This document shows positions 21,274 to 29,408 of a DNA stretch of 64,000 nucleotides, one piece after another. A program made the position numbers and the translations under genes. The notes beneath the pieces were generated by a model, which saw nothing but the letters and a program-made list of their open reading frames with translations, ran no database searches and was not told the DNA's origin. The first letter of the stretch is position 1. Each line of letters begins with the position of its first letter. Source of the DNA: Rothia sp. HMSC078H08 (GTDB lineage Bacteria; Actinomycetota; Actinomycetes; Actinomycetales; Micrococcaceae); NCBI RefSeq assembly GCF_001808955.1, contig NZ_KV795257.1, positions 1-64,000 on the forward strand, written 5' to 3'.

Positions 21274-22155
21274 ATGGGACCCCAACGTAAGGAACAGGAG
21301 ACGAGCATCCAGCAGAACTCCTCCGAGGAAGCTCATCCGGTATCTTCTGGTCAGCTACTTGCTCATCAGTCGGAGCCGCGAAAGCCCCGTTTTTCTCGTC
21401 GTACCCTCGCAATAGGGGGCGTGGGAGTCCTCGGCGCTCTCTTCGTCGGTCGACAGGCCGGTATCCTCGCCAATGATGAGGAAAAGCAGAAAATGCGTCT
21501 TCTTAAATGGGATAGGGCACTAATCGCTCTAGAACCTGATGAGAAGTTTGATGCTGGTTACGTAGACCGTGGAAGCGCAGCGGGGTTTATGGTCTACACC
21601 GCCTACGAACGCAACGGCAGGTACGTACCCGCCACTGAAGAGCATGCAGCCCAGAATGTGCCCTACCCCGTTCTGCAGCCGGGAATGAATGAGTATAACC
21701 GCGGTGGTTTCTATATTTTTCAGGCGTACTTTTATGCCGCCCTGAACTATTTCTACTACACCGGAGATACCAAACCGCTCTCTGAAGTGATCAACCCCGA
21801 AGAGATTATTTCTCCTGAGCTTCTTCGGCTGTACCGGGAAAATCGCGGCTGGCTTATCGCCGGTCAGGATGTGTACCGCCTGCAGGTTACCACCGCCGGT
21901 ATTAATGACCGCAGTAAGAATGGTCGGCAGATATTGAGATACCAGGCAAGGCGACGTATTCGTGATGAGGCTGTCTTCTACGTGCCCGAAACGGGGGAGA
22001 AGTTACCCATCGATAAGTTCTTGAAGACCGGTGAGGAAGAGTACGCTTTCCTCTGTGCGGAGCACCTGCGCGGCCGCTGGGTGCTGGTGGAAGACGATAA
22101 GGACGCCACGCCGCTATACCCTCCGGGATTCTCCCTTGAAGGGCTAGAGGTATAA
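21274..22155 (+). CDS. Membrane-anchored or exported protein B2 (DUF6318-like, paralog of B1)
   Basis: A 293-residue protein starting 2 bp after A2 behind AAAAGGAGG, so it is co-translated with A2. After a polar N-terminus there is a twin-Arg followed by a hydrophobic stretch (FSRRTLAIGGVGVLGALFVG, about residues 43-62). It may be a Tat signal or a signal anchor; no cleavage site is obvious. The rest aligns with B1: VYTAYERNGRYVPATEEHAAQ, YPVLQPGMNEYNRGG, YFYAALNYFYYTGDTKPL, SPELLRLYRENRGW and CAEHLRGRWVLVED. The DUF6318 resemblance is from memory of the family signature. It is likely part of the same functional unit as A2 and the toxin. Confidence 0.75.
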   Translation: MGPQRKEQETSIQQNSSEEAHPVSSGQLLAHQSEPRKPRFSRRTLAIGGVGVLGALFVGRQAGILANDEEKQKMRLLKWDRALIALEPDEKFDAGYVDRGSAAGFMVYTAYERNGRYVPATEEHAAQNVPYPVLQPGMNEYNRGGFYIFQAYFYAALNYFYYTGDTKPLSEVINPEEIISPELLRLYRENRGWLIAGQDVYRLQVTTAGINDRSKNGRQILRYQARRRIRDEAVFYVPETGEKLPIDKFLKTGEEEYAFLCAEHLRGRWVLVEDDKDATPLYPPGFSLEGLEV

Positions 22156-22224
22156 GATCCCATCTTCCCGGTAGCCGCACGACATCATCGATAACCACAC
22201 CACACCAACCACCCTAGGAGACAT

Positions 22225-22815
22225 ATGGAACAGTCGCCCCAGAACCCCGGCGCGCCCGCACAGGACAGCGCCGTGCAGGGCAGCCCCTTGCCGGAGAATA
22301 CGGCGCAGAGCAATGCTGTACAGGAAAACACCGTGCAGAACAACGCTGCAGAAAGCACCACGGTAGAAGCTACTGCAGTACCTACCGCAACCGCCCTCCA
22401 GAGTCCCGCGCAAGACCCCGCCGTAGATGGTGCCGCATCCGCGGCTCCTGCTGAGGCGGTAGCACCCGCGCCCGCAGAGCCTAAGCGCATGGGCCTGTAC
22501 TCGCTTATCTGCCTCCCCACCGGCGGATTCACGGCCTTCTTCATTGCAAATAGTCCCTACCTCTGGATGTATTACGCCTATTGGGAATCTTCCTCGGTAG
22601 CAACGGCTACTCTCATCATTTCGTTTGTTGTTTTGCTGTGTGTCTGCTTCACCTACTGTGCTCTTGCGGCGCTCATCGTTGAGAAGATCGCTACCCGAAA
22701 GCTGCCTTGGGGTCGTTCCCTCGCCATAAGTGCGCGCGCTACCGCGCTTCTTGTGATTGTTTTGACGATTGTCTTTTTCTGCTACACCTCGTACCTTCTC
22801 CGAGGCGGCTACTAA
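22225..22815 (+). CDS. Small membrane protein with Ala/Pro/Gln-rich N-terminus
   Basis: A 196-residue protein. Residues 1-90 are low-complexity (repeated AVQ/NTVQN/Ala-Pro runs). The C-terminal half has about three hydrophobic segments: LYSLICLPTGGFTAFFIA, ATLIISFVVLLCVCFTYCAL and ATALLVIVLTIVFFCYTSYL. It starts behind TAGGAGA, 69 bp after B2, and ends before a strong terminator, so it may be the last gene of the island or a separate gene. No family is recognised. A DUF4190-like small membrane protein is possible. Confidence 0.65.
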   Translation: MEQSPQNPGAPAQDSAVQGSPLPENTAQSNAVQENTVQNNAAESTTVEATAVPTATALQSPAQDPAVDGAASAAPAEAVAPAPAEPKRMGLYSLICLPTGGFTAFFIANSPYLWMYYAYWESSSVATATLIISFVVLLCVCFTYCALAALIVEKIATRKLPWGRSLAISARATALLVIVLTIVFFCYTSYLLRGGY

Positions 22816-22844
22816 CACACCGTAGACAAACATCACCGGCAGAA

Positions 22845-22887
22845 TACCGGCAGGGTAGAGCCCCCTAAGCTCCACCCTGCCGGTACT
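22845..22887 (+). terminator. Terminator closing the RHS island
   Basis: A perfect 12-bp stem TACCGGCAGGGT (22845-22856) with ACCCTGCCGGTA (22874-22885). Confidence 0.7.
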
Positions 22888-22964
22888 TCGTATCCGGGGT
22901 TCCGCGCAATCAGCGAACGCGGGGTGAGAATAGTCAAGGCACAGCATAAAACCGCGCCGAACCA

Positions 22965-22993
22965 GTGAAAATATGCCGCCAACCCTCTAAAAT
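22965..22993 (+). promoter_or_regulatory. Promoter of tpiA
   Basis: GTGAAA (22965-22970), a 17-nt spacer and TAAAAT (22988-22993) sit about 65 nt before the tpiA start. Confidence 0.45.
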
Positions 22994-23059
22994 AGAAAAG
23001 GAAAATTCCGAACAACAACCCCGCCCGGCATACCGCGCGGGAAAGCTAAGGAGCGAACT

Positions 23060-23836
23060 ATGTCGCGTAAGCCCCTCATCGCAGGCAACTGGAAGATGAA
23101 CCTCAACCACGCAGAGGCAGTCACCCTCGTCCAGAAGCTCGCATGGACCCTCGACGACGCAAACTTCAACTTCTCCGCAACCGAAGTAGCCGTCTTCCCG
23201 CCCTTCACCGACATCCGCTCCGTGCAGACCCTCGTCGAAGGCGACAAGCTGGACATCCTCTACGGCGGCCAGGACCTCTCCGTCCACGACTCCGGCGCAT
23301 ACACCGGCGAAATCTCCGGCGCATTCCTCTCCAAGCTCGGCGCAACCTTCGTGCTCGTCGGCCACTCCGAGCGCCGCACCTACCACCACGAAAGCGACGA
23401 GCTGTGCGCAGCAAAGGTTCAGGCAGCATACAAGCACGGCCTGACCCCCGTCCTCTGCGTCGGTGAGCCCCTCGAAATCCGCGAAGCAGGCACCCACGTC
23501 GAGTACACCCTCGAGCAGCTGCGCGGCTCCATCGCAGGTCTGACCGCAGAGCAGGCAGAAACCCTCGTCATCGCATACGAGCCCGTCTGGGCAATCGGCA
23601 CCGGCAAGGTCGCAACCGCAGACGACGCACAGGAAATGTCCGCAGCAATCCGCGCAGAAATCGCTAAGCTCTACTCCGCAGACGTTGCAGAGAAGGTCCG
23701 CGTTCTCTACGGCGGCTCCGTCAAGTCCTCCTCCGCACCCTCCATCATGGGCAAGGAAGACGTGGACGGCGTGCTCGTCGGCGGCGCATCCCTGCAGGCT
23801 GACGAGTTCGCAGCAATCGCACGCTTCGACGCATAA
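23060..23836 (+). CDS. tpiA: Triosephosphate isomerase
   Basis: A 258-residue TIM-barrel enzyme interconverting dihydroxyacetone phosphate and glyceraldehyde-3-phosphate. Catalytic Lys12 lies in NWKMN, the electrophilic His in LVGHSERR and the catalytic base Glu in [11 protein letters not shown]. The phosphate-binding YGGSV and GVLVGGASL loops are present. AAGGAG lies upstream of the start. The gene belongs to the classical actinobacterial gap-pgk-tpiA-secG array; here the RHS island separates it from pgk by about 11 kb. Codon use is extremely C-ending, as in highly expressed genes. Confidence 0.98.
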   Translation: MSRKPLIAGNWKMNLNHAEAVTLVQKLAWTLDDANFNFSATEVAVFPPFTDIRSVQTLVEGDKLDILYGGQDLSVHDSGAYTGEISGAFLSKLGATFVLVGHSERRTYHHESDELCAAKVQAAYKHGLTPVLCVGEPLEIREAGTHVEYTLEQLRGSIAGLTAEQAETLVIAYEPVWAIGTGKVATADDAQEMSAAIRAEIAKLYSADVAEKVRVLYGGSVKSSSAPSIMGKEDVDGVLVGGASLQADEFAAIARFDA

Positions 23837-23869
23837 AACCCCGACGCACCACAGCGTCTCATAGCGTTA

Positions 23870-23912
23870 CAGCGCCCGGCGGGTACCCACCCGACCGGGC
23901 GCTGGACCATTT
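23870..23912 (+). terminator. Terminator of tpiA
   Basis: CAGCGCCCGG (23870-23879) pairs with CCGGGCGCTG (23895-23904), with an inner CGGGT/ACCCG stem. Confidence 0.65.
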
Positions 23913-24021
23913 AACCGCCACCGAGATAGCGGTGGGCGTAAGAGCCGGGTGTATGAGGCAGGCGCGTTCGCCCCTAACCGCAAAACCCGCCCAGAATACG
24001 CCGACCCCGCGGTTCGCCCCG

Positions 24022-24027
24022 TACACT
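24022..24027 (+). promoter_or_regulatory. -10 element giving a probable leaderless transcript
   Basis: TACACT ends 7 nt before the ATG at 24035, and no ribosome-binding site is visible. Transcription would begin at or next to the start codon. Confidence 0.5.
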
Positions 24028-24034
24028 TAACGGC

Positions 24035-24499
24035 ATGTTCAGCTTTGGTTTTTCCCTGGTCATCGCAGCCCTCGTCGGCATGATCCTCTACAGCTACCTG
24101 CGCAACCGCAAAGTGAGTGCCCCGCGCCTACCCGGCAATGACGGCGGCAACATCGGCTACGCAGGCGGCGCAGAATACCAGGAACCCTCGCCCGAATACC
24201 AGTACTTCGAGAGCCGCCGAGAAGCATTCCTCGACCAGCTCTACAGCCGCACTTCCTCACCGGAAATCCCCGTCACCCTCACCCTGCGCGACTGGGTAGA
24301 CCAGGGCTTCTACGCTGAAGGAGGCGCCTACTGGGCAGCCGCGCAGCAGTTCACCTACTACCTCATCGACGGCGGATACGTGCGCGCCTACGACACCGAA
24401 GGCGACGAACTCACCGCCCAGCGTGTGCTCACCGACCGCCCCGCAGCACTGCAGCTGACCCCCAGCGAATACCAGCGCCGCAGCAACCGCGCCGCGTAA
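24035..24499 (+). CDS. Small membrane-anchored hypothetical protein
   Basis: A 154-residue protein. It has a single N-terminal membrane span (FSFGFSLVIAALVGMILYSYL), then a basic residue cluster, so the C-terminal portion is probably cytoplasmic. That portion contains ESRREAFLDQLYSR and TLTLRDWVDQGFYAEGGAYWAAAQQFTYYLIDGGYV, read in pieces as a short helical domain of unknown function. It lies between tpiA and secG. The start is placed at an ATG without a Shine-Dalgarno sequence but with a -10 box directly upstream, consistent with leaderless expression. Confidence 0.65.
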   Translation: MFSFGFSLVIAALVGMILYSYLRNRKVSAPRLPGNDGGNIGYAGGAEYQEPSPEYQYFESRREAFLDQLYSRTSSPEIPVTLTLRDWVDQGFYAEGGAYWAAAQQFTYYLIDGGYVRAYDTEGDELTAQRVLTDRPAALQLTPSEYQRRSNRAA

Positions 24500-24513
24500 A
24501 AAGCCGCCTCAAC

Positions 24514-24542
24514 GTGACCGAATGGCGGCTGTAGCGTATAGT
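24514..24542 (+). promoter_or_regulatory. Promoter of secG
   Basis: GTGACC (24514-24519), a 17-nt spacer and TATAGT (24537-24542), about 60 nt before secG. Confidence 0.55.
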
Positions 24543-24607
24543 TAAACCCGTCTGTCTGCACCCCGCAGCCCAGGCACTCCACCAGAAGACAACGAAGGAA
24601 GGTCCCC

Positions 24608-24865
24608 ATGGACGTCATCATGAACGTACTCATGGTCATCATCGCCATCACCAGCGTGATCGCAGTGATGCTTGTGCTGCTCAACCGCGGTCAGGGCGGC
24701 GGCCTCTCCGACATGTTCGGCGGCGGTATGACCAACTCCCTGAACTCCTCCGGTATGGCATCCAAGAACCTGATCCGCCTGACCGTCACCGTGATCGTCA
24801 TCTGGGTTATCGCAGTGGTCCTGTACGGCCTGGCAATGCGCTTCAACGGCCAGATCGTCGTCTAG
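24608..24865 (+). CDS. secG: SecG, preprotein translocase subunit
   Basis: An 85-residue accessory subunit of the SecYEG protein-conducting channel. Two membrane spans (about residues 5-24 and 58-78) are joined by the typical Gly-rich loop LLNRGQGGGLSDMFGGG. GAAGGAAGG precedes the ATG. Position after tpiA is conserved in actinobacteria. The size is normal for the family. Confidence 0.95.
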   Translation: MDVIMNVLMVIIAITSVIAVMLVLLNRGQGGGLSDMFGGGMTNSLNSSGMASKNLIRLTVTVIVIWVIAVVLYGLAMRFNGQIVV

Positions 24866-24920
24866 TCGCCTCTCATCAGAGCCCACGCCCACCCCACCGA
24901 GGGTGAGCCAATAGAGCTTC

Positions 24921-24959
24921 TCCCCGGCACTTCTCAACCGAGAATGCCGGGGATTTTTT
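24921..24959 (+). terminator. Strong intrinsic terminator of secG
   Basis: TCCCCGGCA (24921-24929) pairs with TGCCGGGGA (24945-24953) and is followed by six T residues. Confidence 0.85.
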
Positions 24960-25052
24960 ATGCACCAAACGGCAATGACGAAAGCGGTAGCGGGGCGCAA
25001 ATCTTTACGGCATGATAGGACGTATACACCACATACGAAAGGCAAAGAAGCC

Positions 25053-26462
25053 ATGAGCGCCTACACCCTCGACTACACGTACACCGCACCGTCAGCCCTC
25101 ATCGACGGCGCCGACTCCCGCGCGCTCAGCCTCGCCACCAGCGGCGGCAGCACCCCTGAAGGTGCCGCCTCCCACCCGTACTTCTTCTCCGGGTTCCTCG
25201 AACGAGCAGACGTCTACGCCACCGCATTACTGGTCGTCGCCAGGGTCGCCCGCACCCGCTTCTACGTGCCGCCCAGCTCCCTCGCCGGAGCCCTACGCGC
25301 CGCAGACCCCGTCGTCACCAGCACCGCCGAAGGCCTGCGCTTCGAATCCTTCAGCGCCTGCTGCGGAGTGTACGCGCGCCTCGACGTTGACTCCAGCGCA
25401 CTCGACGCCAGCCACAGCGCCGTAGGCGTCACCAACGTAGACGTCAACCCGCCCCTGCGCGCCGCGCTCGCCTCCCTCAGGGCAGGGGAGCCCATCCACC
25501 TGAACGTTGGCGATGATGGGCTACTCACCACCACCCTTGACGGCTCCGTCATGGAAGAAAAAGTGCCGCTGCCCATCCGCTGGCTCAAGGGCTTTGCAGA
25601 AACGCAGATGCTCTCATCCCGCATGAGCCCCGTGCACAGCCTGGACGCTGCCGCCGCCCGAACCTTCATCCACTCCCTGCCGCGTAACTCCAGCACCAAG
25701 GCGGTCCTGTGGGCGACCCGCGCGGTGCGTTCCCTGCGCCTTGCCACCCGCGCCACCGCCGGATCTGTATGCGTGGCGGGCCCCGAGCGTCTGCGTGTGC
25801 TTGAGCCGCTCATCCGCCACATTCAGCGCCTGGACGCGTACAGTGAGCCCGTGAGCGCCGGTAACGCGCCCGTGCCCAGCGTGTGGGTGGCGCACCTGCC
25901 CGGCGCACGCCTGAGTATTGGTCTGAGCCCCGAAAAGTCACGCGGATTCTCAGGTGAGGGGTCCGTGCTGCAGGCGCTGTCTAACCCGAACACCGCCCAG
26001 AACGCTGACATGCTCAGCGTGCTGCTTTCCTTCGAGCCGCGCATTGACGTGCCCGTCATGTCTGCCCGCGCCGGCCTGGACGAGGCAGCAACCCGCGACG
26101 CCCTCGCCCTGCTGGCTTCCTCCGGTCAGGTTGGTTTTGACGCGCACGCTGGTGAGTATTTCCACCGCCCGCTGCCCGTGCATCCGGAGGCGCTGACCGC
26201 CATGCACCCGCGCCTGGTCGGCGCGAAAAAGCTTGCCGACTCCGGCGCCATTGAGCGGGTCGGTGCGGGCGAGCACGGCACCGGCGAGTACAGTGTGCGC
26301 AGCGGCGAGAACACGTACACCGTGACGCTACCCGCCGACCCGTACGCCGTGGAGGGGTACCTCTGCTCCTGCCCCTGGTGGTTGAAGTACCGCGGTACGC
26401 GCGGCCCCTGCAAACACGCGCTGGCGGTCAGTATTCTCTACCGCGAACACGCCGCCGGCTAG
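25053..26462 (+). CDS. SWIM zinc-finger protein
   Basis: A 469-residue protein. Near the C-terminus lies a SWIM signature: Cys-x-Cys (CSCPWW), then Cys-x-His (PCKHAL), preceded by an YTVTL strand. SWIM fingers bind zinc and mediate DNA or protein contacts. The N-terminal about 400 residues match no domain I recognise. ATG 25053 is preferred over the upstream in-frame start, which overlaps the secG terminator; an AAGGCAAAGAAG stretch precedes it. It begins a cluster with three paralogous large proteins. In other actinobacteria SWIM proteins of this type lie next to DUF6493 and MoxR/VWA genes (from memory); no MoxR or VWA gene is seen here. Confidence 0.82.
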   Translation: MSAYTLDYTYTAPSALIDGADSRALSLATSGGSTPEGAASHPYFFSGFLERADVYATALLVVARVARTRFYVPPSSLAGALRAADPVVTSTAEGLRFESFSACCGVYARLDVDSSALDASHSAVGVTNVDVNPPLRAALASLRAGEPIHLNVGDDGLLTTTLDGSVMEEKVPLPIRWLKGFAETQMLSSRMSPVHSLDAAAARTFIHSLPRNSSTKAVLWATRAVRSLRLATRATAGSVCVAGPERLRVLEPLIRHIQRLDAYSEPVSAGNAPVPSVWVAHLPGARLSIGLSPEKSRGFSGEGSVLQALSNPNTAQNADMLSVLLSFEPRIDVPVMSARAGLDEAATRDALALLASSGQVGFDAHAGEYFHRPLPVHPEALTAMHPRLVGAKKLADSGAIERVGAGEHGTGEYSVRSGENTYTVTLPADPYAVEGYLCSCPWWLKYRGTRGPCKHALAVSILYREHAAG

Positions 26463-26558
26463 ACACACCACGCACCGCACTAAACTCTTGCGGCGAAAAT
26501 CTGAGCCGCACAATTTCTGCCGCGAGAGTTCCTTTCAGCTTCCTTCCGAAAGACCACC

Positions 26559-29330
26559 ATGAGCAAACGCCCCGAAACGCACACCTTCCCCGAAGGTGTT
26601 ATCACCGAGCCGCTCCCCGGTGAAGTCATTTACCCGCTCCTCAGGCAACAGAAAACCTGGAGCGACATCATGCACTTCAACCGCAACCTCGCCAACATTT
26701 TGGCGGTCGGCGGCACCCTCGAACAGATTTACCGCCGCTGGCAGTACTTCGACATTATTAGCACCCCGTTCGGCTCTGAGGTCGGCAAAAATAAGCCCGG
26801 AACCGTCACGCAGGACCGCGTCAAAGCCTACGCAGAGTTCGGCTGGTTCACCGGAGGCGTTGCCATGCGCCTAGCTGAGCTCTACGGTGGGGCGTGCCTC
26901 GAACACAACGAGGAATACTACACTGCCCTCATCAACTGCGACCGTGAGCTGATCCTCCCGTTGCTGCGCGAGGACGAACAGCTCCGCGAAGAACTCATCT
27001 GGGGCATGCTCGCCGTCGAAGGTAACCGGGACGTATCCCTCACCCAGCGTGACTCTTACAAGCCCGGGCAGAAGGTCAACAACCCCGGCTGGTCCTGCGC
27101 CCTCATCGAAGCCAGCGAAACCGGGCTGATTAGCCGTGACCGCCTGATTGATGCGCTCCTGAGCTCCCTCATGAGTGACTTCCCGGCGTACCGGGTCGGC
27201 TGGTTCTCGCGACTGGTCACCGGGCTCAAACTCACCGCCGAAGAAATTGCGGCACGTCAGAGCGAATTTCTGACGCTTTTCTCCTCGCCCATCGGCCCGA
27301 GCGTAACCCTTGGTGTGCAGCATATTCACCGCCTCTGGAGCAAAAACCCGCAGGCGCTGGACGCCACCGCCTTCGCCTACGCGGCACCCGCCGTATGCGC
27401 CGGAACTAAAGCAAACGCACTCAAAATCCTGACCATGCTCCAGGCGCTGTACCGGGCGGGCACCCTCGATGCTGCCGCTTGCGAAGACGCTGTGGTCATG
27501 GCGCTCAGCCACACCCACGCGCAGGTTCAAGCCGCCGCCCTCAACCACCTCGAAGAATGGGTGCAGGCGGGCGCTGCAGACAACGCGAGCGCCGAGACTA
27601 TCGTGTTCGCCGAGCGTGCCCGCGAACTCTACCGCGACTACCGACCCCAGCTCGATCCGCTGGTTGTGGCGCAGATTCAGGAAGAGGGCTCGCCGCTCCT
27701 CGAAGATGGGTACAGCCCGGAGAATAGCCAGGGGAGCGGTACCGAAAGCACCGCCCTCACTGAAGCCGCTGATATTGAGGCCGCCGCCGCGGAGGCGCTC
27801 GCCGCCTCCCGCGCCGTAATCCACCGGTACTGGGACACCCCCGTGCGCCCCGTTACCGCATCTGACGTGCAAGAACGCGCCCGTGCGCTGCTGCACCACC
27901 AGGTCGCGCCCTGCGCCACCCCCGACACTCTCAACGAAGTGGACCAGCCCGAAACGCACGCCGGATGCGAGCTGGAGCTGGAACTGCTCACCGCCTACCT
28001 GCTCAGCGCCGACGGCATCGCGCAGAGCCCCAACCTGCTCGAACAGCTTGTTCCTATCTGCCTGAAAAAGCTGAACCACTGGGGCCTGGAATGGTTCGAC
28101 ATGCGCGCGCATTTGACGGTTCTTGCCGCCGCCGGGAAGCTGCGTGAGCGCCCGAAGGCATCGGAGATGACCCCGAGGGAAGACCCCGGTACGGTGCCGA
28201 ACCTGCACTACATGTACTCCCGCCACGCCGCGTTCTTCAGCACCGGCTTCAAGGATGCCCTCGGCGCGCTGAAGAGCAGGCAGAGCTACACGCCGCTCGC
28301 CACCCCTGAACTGCTCGGCGGGTGGGTGCATCCGGATACCCTGGTACGCCGGTACGCCAAGAACCTGGCTGATGGAGCCCCCATCCTGCGCCAGGATTTC
28401 ACGGCGGCGCTGTTGCGTGTGCGTGTGCCGGAGGTGCTGCCTCCATACGCTACCGACGAGCAGCGGCAGGATGCACAGAGCCGCCGTGCTGAGGCGCTGA
28501 CCCTGCTTGAAAGCCTTGAAGAGCAATACGTGAAGAACGCTCAAGAGGACGCTCCGCGCTCTGCGCCTACACAGATTCGCGTGCTCCGCTCCGCCCTCGA
28601 CGGCACCCTCGCCACCGGGCGCGTCAACCCCTACCTGGAATCCATCACGGTATCCCAGAGAGAAACAAGCTGGGGCCTTCAGCTGAACGGGGTGATGGAC
28701 GGCGCCTCTACCCCCGAGCTGAATGCTTTCCGCGGCCTCGCCACCGCCCACCACGACGAAGAAGGACAATACGCCCTGCTCTACCCCTCGCGGGCAGAAC
28801 CGCTGGCGTACTATTGCGCCGGCAGCAACTGGTACATCTTGGATCACTCCACCTTCGACCGTGAACTCTACCTGGCGTTGGCGGCGCACCCCGGCGTGTG
28901 GGGTCCCGCTTGCGCCTTCGTGTTTGCCGCGGGCTTCTCGGAGCAGCGCGTTGAGATTCGTTCCCTCGCTGTGGAAATCATGCACCGCGTGCTGGACGAC
29001 CAGCTCAGCCTCGAGGATGCCACCGCAGGCTTCGTGAACTTTGTGCCGCTGGCGATGCTGAACCGTTGGGCGCTTGCCCTCACCGACTTCGCTCAGCTGG
29101 ATGCACGGGCGGCGGTGCGCTTCTTCGCGCGCCTCATACCGCACCTGGATACCGGGGCGAACTCGCTCGGCAAGCTACTGGGTGCTTTCAGCCAGGCGCT
29201 GGCGACTCTCGACCCTGCCACCCGTGCGGAGCTCGTGGATGAGTCGCTGCGTGCCTGGTTGGGTACGCTGACTGGTTCTTCGCAGAAGGCGCGGTACGCC
29301 CGGAATATCCTCAACCAGGTGCAGGGCTAA
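26559..29330 (+). CDS. Large alpha-helical repeat protein, first of three paralogs (DUF6493-like)
   Basis: A 923-residue protein, no signal peptide or membrane span. Helical segments reminiscent of HEAT-type repeats occur around residues 230-350 (for example AQVQAAALNHLEEW), with an acidic Ala-rich linker near 395-425. The C-terminal third carries TAHHDEEGQYALLYPS and the helical stretch up to LGKLLGAFSQAL. Similar domain order recurs in the next two genes. Adjacency to a SWIM protein fits the DUF6493 family as I remember it; the family name is tentative. The start has only a weak ribosome site (GAAAG). Confidence 0.7.
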   Translation: MSKRPETHTFPEGVITEPLPGEVIYPLLRQQKTWSDIMHFNRNLANILAVGGTLEQIYRRWQYFDIISTPFGSEVGKNKPGTVTQDRVKAYAEFGWFTGGVAMRLAELYGGACLEHNEEYYTALINCDRELILPLLREDEQLREELIWGMLAVEGNRDVSLTQRDSYKPGQKVNNPGWSCALIEASETGLISRDRLIDALLSSLMSDFPAYRVGWFSRLVTGLKLTAEEIAARQSEFLTLFSSPIGPSVTLGVQHIHRLWSKNPQALDATAFAYAAPAVCAGTKANALKILTMLQALYRAGTLDAAACEDAVVMALSHTHAQVQAAALNHLEEWVQAGAADNASAETIVFAERARELYRDYRPQLDPLVVAQIQEEGSPLLEDGYSPENSQGSGTESTALTEAADIEAAAAEALAASRAVIHRYWDTPVRPVTASDVQERARALLHHQVAPCATPDTLNEVDQPETHAGCELELELLTAYLLSADGIAQSPNLLEQLVPICLKKLNHWGLEWFDMRAHLTVLAAAGKLRERPKASEMTPREDPGTVPNLHYMYSRHAAFFSTGFKDALGALKSRQSYTPLATPELLGGWVHPDTLVRRYAKNLADGAPILRQDFTAALLRVRVPEVLPPYATDEQRQDAQSRRAEALTLLESLEEQYVKNAQEDAPRSAPTQIRVLRSALDGTLATGRVNPYLESITVSQRETSWGLQLNGVMDGASTPELNAFRGLATAHHDEEGQYALLYPSRAEPLAYYCAGSNWYILDHSTFDRELYLALAAHPGVWGPACAFVFAAGFSEQRVEIRSLAVEIMHRVLDDQLSLEDATAGFVNFVPLAMLNRWALALTDFAQLDARAAVRFFARLIPHLDTGANSLGKLLGAFSQALATLDPATRAELVDESLRAWLGTLTGSSQKARYARNILNQVQG

Positions 29331-29408
29331 CCGCTCAACCAGCCCTCATTCGACACTTCCGTTCAACTTTTCACGACCATTCACCATCAACTCTGAAAGC
29401 AGGTACCA

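Noticed and set aside
26871..29144. Long open frame antisense to the first DUF6493-like gene
   Set aside because: Shadow frame in GC-rich coding DNA; no start site or recognisable domain.
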